This document shows, piece by piece, positions 12,224-24,402 of a DNA stretch of 64,000 bases. The position numbers and the translations under genes were made by a program. The stretch comes from Fremontodendron californicum. Taxonomy: Eukaryota; Streptophyta; Magnoliopsida; Malvales; Malvaceae. The stretch covers positions 997,001 to 1,061,000 of the forward strand of contig JAULJL010000010.1 of NCBI GenBank assembly GCA_030761205.1, in the 5' to 3' direction. Within the stretch, counting starts at the first letter, position 1. Each line of letters opens with the position of its first letter. Under the pieces are notes generated by a model. That model saw only the letters and a program-made list of their open reading frames with translations. It had not been told where the DNA came from and made no database searches.

Positions 12224-13680
12224 ATGGCTTTACTCGTAGCAGTATTGAGCTTATTTGTCGTTCTCTCCGCATCTTCACCAGCCAATGCTCTTAGCTTGAA
12301 TTACTATGAGAAAACCTGCCCTAATGTTGAGTTTATAGTTGCAAAAGCTGTCAAGAGCGCCACCACGAAGGATAAGACAGTCCCTGCTGCCCTTCTCCGG
12401 ATGCATTTTCATGACTGTTTTATAAGGGTAATTGGTGTAGATTTTAGATATATCATCTTTGAAGTTGGTTTTTGATAGTAATTTACTATGTTGCTCCGAC
12501 TCTTCATTGTTCTTGAAGTAGCCGTGTCCAACACCCATATTTGACACATATCCGGATATGGGTATGGGGATATGATCCTCCAAGTACCCTCCAAATACAT
12601 GAAAATCTTAAAAAAAAAATTGAATATACCCGTATCGGACATATACCCATGTCCAACACTCACACCCGAGTCCTAGTAACATAGGTAATTTATACATTTG
12701 AATGACCTTTTTCTCTTCTTTTTTGGTTGCTTTGGCTGAAGGGTTGTGATGCTTCTGTGCTGTTGTACTCCAAGGGTAACAATAAAGCAGAAAAAGATGG
12801 GCCTGCCAATCTTTCTTTGCATGGATTTTATGTTATTGAAAATGCTAAGAAAGAAGTTGAAGCATTGTGCCCTGGTGTAGTTTCATGTGCTGATATTTTG
12901 GCTTTTGCTGCAAGGGATGCTGTCGTGCTAGTAAGACAGACTTCTTTCATGTGCTTCTAAGTTCTATCTGTGCATTGTGCGTATAATTATCGATCTAATG
13001 GTGTCTATTTGATCAATTCATGATAGTCTGGAGGTCCTACATGGGATGTGCCTAAGGGAAGAAAAGATGGGAGAACGTCGAAGGCTAGCGAAACCATACA
13101 ATTGCCAGCTCCAACATTCAACATATCTCAATTGCAACAAAGTTTCTCTCAGAGAGGCCTATCCATGGATGACCTTGTAGCTCTTTCAGGTTAACTAAAA
13201 TGACAAAATTTATATGTTCTAATTCTATAATATTAACCAAGAAGAAAAGGGATTACAATGTTACTTACATCTGATGCTGCTGCAGGAGGCCACACTATCG
13301 GATTTTCCCACTGTTCATCCTTCCAGAACAGAATCCGCAACTTCAATGCAACGCACGACATAGACCCTACGATGCATCCCTCATTTGCTGGAAGCTTAAG
13401 GAGTGTTTGCCCAATCAACAACAAGGCAAAGAATGCTGGAGCGACTATGGATCCTTCTTCAACAACTTTTGATAACACCTACTACAAGTTGATACTTCAG
13501 GGCAAAACCCTGTTTTCTTCAGACCAATCTCTGCTCACAAATCCGAAAACCAAAGATTTAGTATACAAGTTTGCCAGTTCAAAACAAACTTTTGAGAAGG
13601 CTTTTATAAACTCCATGATCAAAATGAGCAGCCTCAATGGAGGACAAGAGATTAGGAAAGATTGTAGGGTTGTAAACTAA
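12224..13680 (+). CDS. PER64: Class III peroxidase, PER64-like
   Basis: Four exons (12224-12427, 12742-12930, 13027-13189, 13286-13680) give 316 aa, the classic four-exon plant peroxidase layout. It is a secreted haem enzyme that oxidises phenolics with hydrogen peroxide in the cell wall. A signal peptide covers residues 1-22. The distal haem site is RMHFHDCF with Arg59 and His63; the proximal haem ligand is His188 in LSGGHTIGFSHC. Conserved disulfide cysteines include C32 and C65. Similarity to Arabidopsis PER64, which acts in Casparian-strip lignification, is high along the whole length (for example QLPAPTFNISQLQQSF), so an orthologous role is likely but inferred. Intron 1 carries a CTATGTT MITE. 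A TATA box lies at 12137. Confidence 0.95.
12486..12684 (-). mobile_element. CTATGTT-type MITE, copy 2 (peroxidase intron 1)
   Basis: About 199 bp, start CTATGTTGCTCCGACTC, end GAGTCCTAGTAACATAG. Its internal order is reversed relative to copy 1. It makes up most of the 314-bp intron. Confidence 0.8.
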
Positions 13681-14561
13681 GGATCTCATAGCTTAGTTCT
13701 TGGATTTTAAACTATGAGAGCCAGGTAGTCCATCAATGGGCTGCCTTTCCTCCTTTCATTGTAGTTGACTAGCTAAATAACTGTTGAGAGAATTTATAGC
13801 TGAAGAAGCACAGCTACACTACTGTAATAAATTGAGTTTTATGGATATCTTAAGAAACTAGCTTTAGGTATTATGGCCCTGTTTACGCTTGGGCTTTTCA
13901 CCTCGAGTGAATATTAAATAAGAAGGTACTGATTGTTCTGGTACTAAACACTTTCATATTTGAGCTTGAAAGAGTAAAATAACATGCTACGAATTTATAC
14001 TCCTGAATAGGAAAGCACATTAATAATCAAAATATACCTGTTCTTGCATCCTCATTACCAACATAATTCTAAAAAATGCAAATCAAGAAAAGGAGGAAAA
14101 AACCAACTTGACTTGAAAGGCCCTGATGTGCAAAGCCTATCTTCAAAAGTACAAATGGACTTTCATTGATGAATATAAAGCAAGCAACTCCGACCATATC
14201 TAGTGCAAAAGTACAAATGGCATATGCATCAATAACTAGAATACTGAGAGTAAAACCGACAAGATACAAGTGGCTTCACAATTCACTTCAGTTGGCAAGC
14301 CATTTTCTAACTAATAACAGGCATAAAATGGAATTAATTCTATTCTCAGCAATTGTCTAAACAAACATGAAATTGTCTTTAAAGGCATAGTTTGTATGTG
14401 CTTCAAAGAGCAGTATCAATCAACAAATATATAAGTGAAGTAAACCAGATAATCGTCAGGCACCAGTGGAAGAAGTTTCCTGCAGCAGTCAGAAGTAAGA
14501 ATGCACATCAGAATGGCTGCATAAAAAACTTTCTGCATGCTGATGTAATGTTGTTCGTTAC
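13681..14561. other. 3' flank of the peroxidase gene and downstream end of the METTL23 pseudogene
   Basis: The first 200 bases are probably peroxidase 3' UTR. The remainder, read on the minus strand, is the old 3' end of the METTL23-like locus. No other gene is evident. Confidence 0.5.
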
Positions 14562-15920
14562 CTCAATCTGCTCATGATTCAACACAATCTCTGCCAATTG
14601 AATGTTTACACTAAGCCTAGCTGCCTTATCGGATGGCAATAACGAAAAACCATTAAGAAGCTTCATACACTTGAGTCCCCATTTGACCATTAGGACTCAA
14701 TAAGATGATGGCCGCTGCACATAATTTGTCAGTAGAAATAATTAAAAGAACTTGATTTTGGAGAAAAAAACAACTTTCCCAGCATAATTCCGCACAGAAT
14801 CTTAGAAACTCTGGACAAAAATATATCAGAATACAAATGAGATGAATAGAGAAATAGTACCTACGATTATGATAAGTTGTTATGAAAACTGAGCCTGGAT
14901 TACTTTAGAGCAGAAACGCCACAGTAGCAAAGAGGTCATCGAAGGCTTACCAACACAAGTTCTATTGCTGTTCAGCTTAAGTTAATTGATTAGCTAAAAG
15001 AAAAAGTAAAATATATCTAGAAACATATCAAGTAGTTTTACCACGCGCATCATAAAGAACATCAGCCCCAAGACTAATTTTCGGACGTAAACTAAATACG
15101 GGTGCATCCCAAACTCCCCATGTCAGTCCTAATACCTGGAAAACAAAACTTACATTCCTGAAAAGAAATTCATATGGACACCAGGCCAAAAACTAACACA
15201 GTATTCAAGCAATCAACATAAAATATTATTAGTGAAGACAGTTTACACAGTACTTTATTTAGATCAAACACACTTCTCATGTTGTCCAGAACCTGCATAT
15301 ATATCAAACACAATCCTAGTAAAAAATTAATGACAGTGGCTTAAACAAAGTAAAACATTAGCAGTAATTGTAATTTGTAATAACCTGTTTAAGCAAAAGC
15401 ACAATTTAGGCTGATAAAGGGATTAGGGATATAATCAAAATTAATTTCCATCAAGCTTTTAAATTTTGAATAAAATTGTCAAATTTCACCTCAAGCTAAC
15501 ATATTTACAAGTAAAAGTAAGTAAATACTACCTCCAATCTATTTGCATAATCGGTGATAACATCGGAGCCAACTTTGGCAGCTACCAAGTCCAGATAAGC
15601 AAGTTCCTGCACCAAGCTGCAAAAACAAACATCAACATTGCAAATATCAGAAATGAAAAACTGGAATTAATGATGAAAAATACCTCGACTACACTATTCC
15701 AGGAAAAGCGCAATATCTGTTGCCAAACATACTCGGCCAAGAAGATATTCACACGAATAAGCCATAGTCTTCTTTCATATTTCTGATCATCGACAACAAA
15801 AAATTAAAAATCTATACTCTAAAGCTTCTCCTTTTATGAAAAAGCTACTACCTCAATTATCGATATAGAGAAGGCGATTTTCTCGGAATGGAAGAAAGAG
15901 TGACGAGATATAGTCGCCAT
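14562..15920 (-). pseudogene. METTL23: METTL23-like methyltransferase pseudogene, introns retained
   Basis: Seven exon remnants run on the minus strand at about 15852-15920, 15684-15782, 15532-15616, 15247-15292, 15042-15135, 14871-14945 and 14562-14714, most with GT/AG borders. They read in different frames as pieces of a plant METTL23-type class I methyltransferase: MKEDYGLFV, LAEYVWQQ, LGAGTCLSGL (SAM motif I), VLDNMR, VLGLTWGVWDAPVF, GADVLYD, FDDLFATVAFLL, SVFITTYHNR, MVKWGLKCMKLL and NIQLAEIVLN. Damage: a frame offset at the start of exon 2 with further loss just after FV, a one-base shift between SGL and VAAKVGSDV, a TAA after FATVAFLL, and a one-base loss before MVKWG. Introns are retained, so it is not a processed copy. 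Whether a working copy exists elsewhere is unknown. Confidence 0.85.
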
Positions 15921-16350
15921 TTTCTCATCGGCAATCTCGTCTCTGTCTCCGTCTCCGCGCCGTCGTCGTCCTTACCTCTCATATCGCCGCCGGTTATATC
16001 TTCTTCAACGACACTGGAGTTTAAACTTTAAAGACGTATGATATATAAACTCTAGCGAAACGCTGCGTTTGAATGGGACCAACGCGACGAGGTAGAAGCT
16101 CCAGACAACAGAGATTAACGGTCATGATTAAGAAGGCGCCGCCATTCTAAAAAATGAACTCACAGATCTCACTACACGTTGCACGCATGCAATCATAATC
16201 TTCTCTCTCTTTTATCCGATTTTTATTTTAATTTAATTATTTTTTATCATTATTATTTACATCACTTTGAAGTTGCTTACTTCCACTTTCTCGAACCATC
16301 ATCAACTCACTGCTCTTCAGTCTTCTCTCTTTCTCAGTTCACTGAATCTG

Positions 16351-17994
16351 ATGGCTTATGCTCAATATTTGGCTGCAGCTCCAATCGATACTTTAAAGCA
16401 CGCGAAAACTTCACTTCCCCCTTCTTCTTGTTCTATTGAATCTTTGTCTTCGTTAGCTTTCACTTCTTCTTCTTCTTCTTCTTCTCTCTTGTCTAAAGCT
16501 CGAAATCTCTCTATTTTCCCCAGAATTAACAGAATCAGACACAAAGGTAACTTCTTTTACTATTGCTTTAATTTTGATATTTATTACACTGTTGGATTTA
16601 GTGTTCTTGAGTTTATGGAATGTTTGTAGAGTTGATGAATTTTTAATTTTAATGGGAATCATTTTTTTTTCCTCTTTTTATATAAATGCTGAAGTCGTTT
16701 AAATTGAGCAGTTTTTTTTTTTTTTTTAATGTAATGGAAACTTTAAGCTGACTATCCTTGTGGTTGCAATATATTTTTGTTTTGGTTTAATTGTGAACAG
16801 CAAAGGCTGAGCCTCAGGAATCTGAAGTGAATTTAGCAGCTGACGGATTTACTTATTTCAAACATCTGCTTCTTCCAGTAACTGACAGAAATCCTTATCT
16901 TTCGGAAGGAACAAGACAGGTTACCTTCTTAAAGACATAAATTGAACTGCCACAATTTCAGAGCATCAGTTAGAAATTCTTCCAAACAAGAAAATGAGTT
17001 TTCTTTAAGATGCAAAATCCTTATTTCCATTTTGGGTCGTCACTCTTTGGTTAAAAATCTTAAATTTTTGAGCAGGCAGCTGCAAGTATTGCTGCTTTGG
17101 CAAAGAAGAATGGGGCTGACATTACTGTCGTGGGTATGTGCACTGTCCTATGTCCATGCCAATACGATTTTGTATGTATTATTAAAGAACATATATATAT
17201 TTAAAGCAAGATTTCAAGTACTAAGAACTTTATATATGTTCGTTGCAGTTATTGATGAAAAGCAGAAAGAGGCGTTGCCAGAGCATGAAACTCAACTGGC
17301 TAGCGTTCGCTGGCATCTCTCTGAAAGTACGTATTTTATGCAGTCTTAAATTTTGCGAAAATTCAGAATACGTAACATAGTTGCTTACATTTGTGTGTCT
17401 GATACTGCTGTCCGCAACATAATGTTTCAGCCATTGGCTCATGGCCAATGGAAATTCACCATGCATACACATGTAATGTGTAATTAAAGTAATAAACCTT
17501 AAGATAGATGTCTAGAATGTCATGTCTTATAGATAAATGGTCCCTTGGGCATTTTCTTGGTCTTCCTTCCTTGGAATGTTCATCAGAAAATAGATTCAAT
17601 TGGTATTTGGTACAATATATTTAACTATGTTATTTGTGTATCATATAATGTGCCTCAAAAGTTTTATGATTGGTAAGTAAACTGTAAAAGTACAATATAA
17701 TGAAATTAAGGTTATGGCAATGTAGCTTATTTTGACATTTTCTTTTTTTCTTTAAATGCATCTTTCTGACTAGGTGCTAACTGATATGAAAAAACAACAG
17801 TTGGATTTCAGGAATTCAAGTTGTTGGAGCGACTTGGGGAAGGAAGCAAGCCTACTGCCATCATTGGTGAAGTTGCTGATGACCTAAATTTGGATCTAGT
17901 AGTCATGAGCATGGAAGCCATTCATTCCAAGCATGTGGATGCAAATCTACTGGCTGAGTTCATCCCATGTCCTGTCCTACTTTTACCATTATAA
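16351..17994 (+). CDS. Universal stress protein-like (adenine nucleotide alpha hydrolase fold), probably plastid-targeted
   Basis: Five exons, 16351-16546, 16801-16919, 17076-17133, 17249-17326 and 17801-17994, give 214 aa. I chose the ATG at 16351 because no upstream in-frame ATG exists and it opens a Ser/Thr/Ala-rich stretch (about residues 1-65) lacking acidic runs, typical of a plastid transit peptide. The body is a USP/HUP-fold domain: FTYFKHLLLPVTD (first beta strand), GADITVVVIDEKQKEALPEHE, an EVADDLNLDLVVMSMEA segment, and the ending EFIPCPVLLLPL, the usual last strand. Exon 5 needs the acceptor at 17799-17800; the later AG at 17810-17811 breaks the frame. Biochemical role unknown. 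Confidence 0.88.
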
Positions 17995-19501
17995 GATAGA
18001 TAGTCTTTGAGATTGAACTCAAATGTGTTGCAAATGCCCTAGGCTTTTGTGATTTCCATTAAATTTGTTTAAGCTATGCTAATTGATTTGCTTATTTATA
18101 GTAGTACTAGTCTAGTCAGAGATTACAAGAGCTTGGGAATGGCAGAATTGGCATTATCCATGAACGATTGAGCTTTTAGCATAATCTTAGGTTCTGAACC
18201 TAGGAGAAGTGCTAGATATTTGATAATAATTTTAAATCGAAGTTGCATTAGTATTTCTATGAATAGAATGCTGGATCTTTACCCCATTAATTGAAGCAAT
18301 GAATTGAGTACATACAATATTGGGACTTGTTGTATATCCATTATATATGGGGTCTTCCTCCTTGACTCCTTCTGCTGTTACCTGTTTAATCAACTGACAT
18401 TGGTCGATGTCGATACCCTTTCTGTGCATCCAAAAGCATTGCATTTTTACCTTAACCCAGTGATTAAAAATGAGACCGGCTGTTCGGACCGGTTGAATTA
18501 AAAACAGGTGGTCTATTAGGTCCGAAAGATTATTAGAATCGGATTTACATCAAACCGATAAAAAATCGGATTGAACTGTAAAAAATCGGTTTTAAATATT
18601 TTTTTTCAAAATTTTATTTGTATTTAATGAGATCTGAATCTTTAATCTCTTAATATTATATTAAGGACTATACCATTAAGTCAAATGTATATTTTTATTA
18701 ATTATTAACTATATTTAATATTTATTTAATATATAACTTAGTGTTTTAAGTATTAAAAAATAATTTTTATCAAATCGGCTGATCCAATTGGTTGAATCGG
18801 TTGGATTGAAAATAAAAAATCTGATCGGTTCGACATCCGATTTGATTTTTTTAACATTGCCTTAACCTTGTATCCTATAATTGTAAAAATAGCTTTGCCA
18901 TTTTGAATTTGTACTAAATATTTTCTATTTTCAGCGTATCCGTGACATGTATATATTAGCGGTCTGTGTTGTTAATTTCTCATAGTTGTTCCACTACCGT
19001 TAATTTCGTTGTTACCTTAAATAAATATCTTCATACTATTTTGTTAAATCCAAAAGTCTTACATTACGGCAATTGAAAGGGGAATCTGCGGGGCGTTTAG
19101 TCAGGAAATGCTGTCTTCTCATGCAAGAAAATGAGGTCCACGAGATTTAGCTGGCAGTCCCTTTTGCGAATACAAGCCATGCAAAAGAAAATAGGTAGGA
19201 ATGTTCAGCATCTCGATCTCGATGCATTAATTATATATATAAGCCTGGCCCTGGCATTCATATTTCCTTACCTACTCCACTGAATTTTTTTTCCCCTTTC
19301 TTCAATAATCACCTAACAACAACTTCGAGCAGTAATATTACGAGTTACAATTAAGTACTTATAAAGTTATAATTAACAAGTGCTAACACTGAGAAAACAC
19401 ATAGAAATGCATATAAATTATCCAAAAGAAACATACATAGACAGCAAATAAGGAGCAACGACAGGGTCCACTGGGACCAAACGAGGCCTTTAATTTATAG
19501 A
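17995..19501. other. Intergenic stretch between the USP-like gene and the PIP2 gene
   Basis: It holds the USP-like 3' UTR, one hAT MITE (18458-18859), and the 3' flanks of two convergent genes. No coding sequence is recognised. Confidence 0.6.
18458..18859. mobile_element. Non-autonomous hAT element (MITE), 402 bp
   Basis: The element starts CAGTGATTAAAAA and ends TTTTTTTAACATTG, imperfect inverted repeats. It is flanked by an exact 8-bp duplication CCTTAACC at 18450-18457 and 18860-18867, the hAT signature. The interior has CGG-rich ends (ACCGGCTGTTCGGACCGG on the left, GATCGGTTCGACATCC on the right) and an AT-rich core. No transposase is encoded. Confidence 0.87.
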
Positions 19502-20942
19502 TCAGTAGTGGCTGCGGAAGGATCTCAAAGCTTTGAGTGCCGTAGCTCTGAGTATGTATTGATAATATGCTGCTGCAGCAAGCGCTCCAATGAAAGGGCC
19601 AACCCAAAATATCCACTGTTTTCATCACCAATCAACAAAATTAATAAACCCTCAAAAGTCAAAAGTTAATATTCAATCCATACATAGCCAAAATAAAGTG
19701 AAAAAAGAAATTAACCTGATCATCCCAGACTTTTTCATTGTTGTAGATCACAGCAGCACCAAGGCTCCTAGCCGGGTTTATGCCGGTGCCAGTGATGGGA
19801 ATGGTCGCTAGGTGCACCACAAACACAGCAAATCCTATTGGCAAGGGAGCCAACACCTAAACCACACCGTATCAAAAAATAAAATAAAGAACCCGGAAGA
19901 GCTTTAGTTTAACTCATATATAAAAGCTTCAGAAAAATGTACAGTAGTAAAAACTAAAAAGTAACTTTTCTTAGATATGAATCATATGGACAGTTGAGTG
20001 ATCTTGTACTGATCTTGTCTGCTACTATAATATTACTCACAGGGACGTGGGAATCACGTGCGTTTCTTTTGGGATCGGTGGCGGAGAAAACGGTGTAGAC
20101 AAGGACGAAAGTGCCAATTATCTCAGCTCCCAAAGCGGTGCCTTTTGAGTACCCAGGAGCCACGGAGTTGGCACCGCCCCCTAGTCTATTGTAGTAGTGC
20201 CTCATCAAGGTCTTTGCTAAACCTGCGCCACAAATAGCTCCCAAGCACTGCGCAACCATGTAGGCCACCGCTCGAACCAATGAAACCTTCCGGGCCACGA
20301 ACAACCCAAACGTAACAGCCGGATTAATGTGACCACCTGTTCAACAAAGCGTTTACATTTTTTTAGCTAGATACGATCAAAAAAGGAAATAGCTTGGCGG
20401 GCCTATTAGGCTATTACACTAGGCATATTATATGTCCTCAACTTCATAGATTAGCTTGGTTTATTCACTAAATATATACTTAAGTTTAACAACAGTTCAA
20501 ATCTTTGGCGTTTAATAACCATGCAAAACAATGCTCTGGATAAAGCATGTAGGGTAAACTTCATTCAAGAAGTGGGGATAGGGAAATAAATACGAAGGAG
20601 AAAACAAATTAAGGCTAAGTTTCAGTGAAGCAGAATTAGGTTTTGGGTTTTACCAGAGAGTCCGGCGGTGCAGTAAACGAGAACGAAGATCATGCCACCG
20701 ACAGCCCAAGCAATACCAAGAGGACCAACACCATCACAAGGACCTGTTTGATTCTTGTGACCGATAACAGTGGCAACTAAGATATAAAGAAATAAAAGGG
20801 TGGCAACGAACTCAGCAAGGAGAGCTCTGTAAAAAGACCAGCTCTTAAGCTCTTCCATGTCCAACAAGCGAGCTGGTGGAGGGTCTACGTAGTCCTTCCC
20901 TTCTAGCTTGTGAACTTGGCCATCTCTACTATTATTTTCCAT
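19502..20942 (-). CDS. PIP2: Plasma-membrane aquaporin, PIP2 type
   Basis: Four exons on the minus strand (20654-20942, 20041-20336, 19716-19856, 19502-19615) give 279 aa with the usual PIP intron pattern. It forms a water channel in the plasma membrane. Six membrane segments and two half-helices are present, with NPA at residues 101-103 (GGHINPAVTFG) and 222-224 (GTGINPARS). The selectivity filter fits a water-type pore: His210 and Thr219, with Arg225. A loop A cysteine (TGPCDG) and the loop B site RKVS are present, and the tail ends in a serine-containing RSFRSHY, a PIP2-type phosphorylation region. The short acidic N-terminus (KDYVDPPPARLLD) is PIP2-like. The exact PIP2 number cannot be assigned. 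Confidence 0.95.
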
Positions 20943-21209
20943 GGATATGTTAGTCTCCCACTATCTCGTGATATCTGGTTTGCTATTTGCAATTATGGCT
21001 AGGCAGTGGTACTTTTCTTTGAGAATAAATAAGCCTTCGAATAATGTTCGAGAGAGAAAATGCATTGGATCCAACAGCCAACCAGACCATGTGGACAGAA
21101 CAATTAATGCCCAATAGCAATAGTTTGGTTTGTTGAGAAAGGGCAAATCCCACCGAAATCTTCTGCCCCATTTCTCTGTTTTTACTCATGCTTTCACTCT
21201 CGTAACAAA

Positions 21210-21460
21210 TCGTGGACTCGTTTTTTCGATATCGCTTTTTTTTTCCAGTTGTTTTCGATTGTTTAACGGGAATTACGAAATACAAATAAAACCGATCGAT
21301 ATTTTATCGATAATCGAATAGATGAATTCCACGATACCATCTCTTTTATTTGTATCGTCTTTGTATTCGTATATTTTTTAAGCGAAATTGAATTTTTATT
21401 AGATAAAAAATCGAATCAAACATTAAAAACGAAAAAATACGAAAAGAATAAAAAAAATAG
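21210..21460 (-). repeat. Dispersed AT-rich repeat, copy B
   Basis: Reverse-complement relative of 10545-10745; the clearest block is CGAAATACAAATAAAACCGA to TCGAATAGAT at about 21265-21322. Confidence 0.55.
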
Positions 21461-21808
21461 ACGCAAAGCTTATTACAAGAGTGAAACACGAATAGGAACA
21501 CAAAAATGGAACAGAAGATTTGGATTCAAATCCCACCTGTATGCTATCTAATCAAATGCAAACCAAGCCTGGAACATAACTTCATTTGGACGGCATTGAT
21601 CAAATCTTTTATAAGGTTTTGACATTAAAAAGATCATTTGTATTATCACTACTTATCAAATCACTGTCTGATCATCGATTCACTATTCATAAAATCAACC
21701 TAATAGTACTACTATATAGTTAATTTCTCAGGAACTTTTCCACCTATGGTTGTAGTAGGCAGCCCAAAATCTTGGGCTATCCAATCAGCTGATAATACTT
21801 TCAAGTTC

Positions 21809-22035
21809 ATCAGTTATAACGGACTTGGTTTTTGAAGCCCATATTGAACCTTCAAACCTTCAAGCTTAATAAAAACATCCATTAATTGATTTCTCTGAAG
21901 ATACTTGTTTAATAATTTGATTGAAAACGAAAATAAAACGCTAATAATACTTCCTTTTCTAGAAAAGTTCTTGAGAACAAGTTGCATTCAGTTCCAGCGG
22001 ATGCCTCTTGTCCAATCAGCAAAGGCGATCAGTAA
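21809..22035 (+). repeat. 227-bp direct repeat, left copy
   Basis: Begins GTTCATCAGTTATAACGGAC and ends GGCGATCAGTAAA. An almost identical copy lies at about 24952-25174. The left copy carries one extra CCTTCAAA-type step and a few substitutions. The two copies bracket the TIR element and LINE insertions. Confidence 0.85.
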
Positions 22036-22062
22036 ATATGTCACGTAATGAATGTTTATAGA

Positions 22063-23081
22063 TTTTTTTTTTTGTGTGTGGATAATTTGAAGTTTTATTA
22101 TCCAAGAAGCAGCATAACTGCTACAAACTGTTTACAACATAGCAGCATAGCTGCTACAAAAGAACCATTTACAACATAGCAGGAAACAAACCATAACAAC
22201 CAATTCTATCTAACAAACATATCAGAATTCAAGTTCCAGCCATTGCATAGCTCGACATTGATTGAATCAGCTGCAATACAACGTAGCCCCTTTAATCTTA
22301 TAGAGACCGAATCCTTGATTCTTTTCAGCACCTTTGAAGAGGGTTCTTCAATCTTCTTGAAGATTCTGTTGTTTCTTTCTCTCCACACTTCATATACAAA
22401 TGCATTCCATGCTATTCTTAGAATTATAGTGATCAATGCTTTCCCCTTCAGCTTTTTAGTAGCCCATTTCACTTCCTCTTCCCATCCTTTCACTCTCCTC
22501 CTGACCTTGGAGCTCAGAAGCACTTGCTGCCATATAGATGCAGAGTAAGGGCATCCCAGATAGAGATGATCACAAGTTTCTTTCTCCTCTTTGCAAAGAA
22601 CACACAGTTCATCCACTGCAAGCCCCCATGATGCAATTCTCTCCTTTGTTGGCAGCCTGTTCAGTGCTGCCATCCAGGATATAATCGCATGTCTGGGAAT
22701 GAGGTGTGGAGACCATACCAACCCATGCCATGCCACCTTTTCTGCTCTTGGTCTGAGTGCATTCCATACAGCTTTTACATCATATTTGTTTCCTGGAAAT
22801 GGCCATCTGTTTCCTCCCTGCTGTGCTGGAAGTTGCTGAATCTTATGCCTTAATTGCATTAACTTCTTCCAAGCCCAGCTGCTACTCTCAGGAACAGGGA
22901 TTTGCCAGACATCCCTTCCCTTCAGCACATAAGCCTGGACCCAAGCTATCCACAATGATCCTGCTGATATTAGGATGGCCCATAGATTTCTCATCATGCA
23001 TGCCTGATTCCATGATATGGAATCTTTGAGTCCCAATCCCCTTCAGCTTTTGGCATACAGATTTGCCTCAGGAACAGGGAT
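22063..23081 (-). mobile_element. 5'-truncated L1-type LINE fragment 1
   Basis: On the minus strand the fragment ends in an A-tail (T run at 22063-22074). The frame 22206-23036 encodes the C-terminal part of a plant L1 ORF2 with the zf-RVT domain: WHGLVWSPHLIPRHAIISWMA, a Cys/His cluster CVLCKEEKETCDHLYLGCPYS and VWRERNNRIFKK. The upstream reverse-transcriptase part is missing, and a frame break lies near 23036, so it is dead. Confidence 0.85.
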
Positions 23082-24365
23082 ATTTTTTTTTTGGATAAGT
23101 AAGTGTTTTATTTATCCAGAAAGCAGTTAAACTGCTACATCCAACATCATGTGCAACATGTACTTAAAGCTATACATACTTAAACAATACTTGAACAAAA
23201 CTTAAGACCACTAATCAATCAGGGAACATTAGCAACATACTTCAACAATACTTAAAGCTATACAAGAGTGGACAAATATCCTAGGAAAAAAGAGACAGTC
23301 CCCAATCTGCATCCAATCTTCGGTTCACATCATCAGGACTAATATTCTTGAGCCCCAACATCCGCATTCTGATGATCTCTTTTATCTGCTCAATGATGGC
23401 TCCTTGTGTGGATTGAAGGCGATTAAAACACCTATTATTTCTCTCCCTCCAGATCGAGTAAAGAAAGGCACTCCATGATAAACGCAGAATAACAGAAATG
23501 AGAGCTTTTCCTCTGGTTCTGTTTACTGCCCATTGCAGCTCTGCTTGCCAGCCCCTGACGCTTATATGAAGTTGACATAAGCATAGAATATGCCCCCAGA
23601 TTTCCTTTGAATAATCACATTCAAAAAATATATGATTCCGGGTTTCTTGCTCAGTTTGACATAGCTCACATTTGCCATCCACCTCCATGCCCCATGACAT
23701 CAATCTGTTCTTTGTAGGCAGTTTGTCCAATATAGCCATCCAAGCTACCAGTGCATGTTTAGGAATATGAAATGGAAACCAGATCAGTTTATCCCACTCC
23801 ACCTTGTCCTGCCTAGGCCTGAGTTCATTCCAGACCTTAGCCACCATGAATCTGTTCCCAGGGAACTTCCAAGTTAGAGTACCATTCTGGCTGGAGGTGA
23901 ATCTCAAACCCAAATCCCTCAGCTGAAGCAGTTTACGCCATGTCCAGCTACTTCCTGGGAAAGGTTGAACCTGCCACACTGTTCTTCCTTTCAGCACATA
24001 GGCATGAATCCAGGCAATCCACAATGAACCTGCCTGAGAGAGTGCCCATAGGTGCTGAATAATGCAAGGCTTATTCCATATTCCCAAGTCTTTTAATCCA
24101 AGACCCCCCTCTGACTTTGGACAGCAAATGGAACTCCATTTAACTCTTGCTCCCTTAGCTGAATCATCTCTTCCTTTCCAGAAGAACCTGCTGCATAATT
24201 GATTAACTCTTTTAAGAACAGCCTTAGGCAAGACAAAGTGTCTGCACCAGAAATTGGACACATTAAAAAGAACAGATTGAATGAGCTGTAGCCTCCCTGC
24301 ATAGGATAACATGCGTGCTGCCCAGCCATTGATTCTCTGAGAAATTCTCTCAAACAAAGGAGTAC
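23082..24365 (-). mobile_element. 5'-truncated L1-type LINE fragment 2
   Basis: A second A-tail (T run near 23082-23092) marks the 3' end. The frame 23281-24357 (358 aa) encodes the end of the reverse transcriptase and the zf-RVT domain: INGWAARMLSYAGRLQLIQS, FFWKG, CELCQTEQETRNHIFFECDYS and IWRERNNRCFNR. It resembles fragment 1 but is clearly a different copy. The 5' half of ORF2, including the catalytic centre, is absent. Confidence 0.85.
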
Positions 24366-24402
24366 AATCCTTTTCAGATATTAATTGATATAGTTAAAAT
24401 AT

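Larger units (their letters stand above)
20943..22035. other. Upstream region of PIP2 with repeats
   Basis: The first few hundred bases should contain the PIP2 promoter (minus strand). 21210-21460 is copy B of the dispersed repeat and 21809-22035 is the left copy of a 227-bp direct repeat. No gene is seen. Confidence 0.55.

Noticed and set aside
13233..13478. Antisense frame across peroxidase exon 4
   Set aside because: Shadow of a strongly conserved coding exon on the other strand.
22243..23029. Plus-strand frames opposite the LINE fragments
   Set aside because: Antisense shadows of the zf-RVT region.
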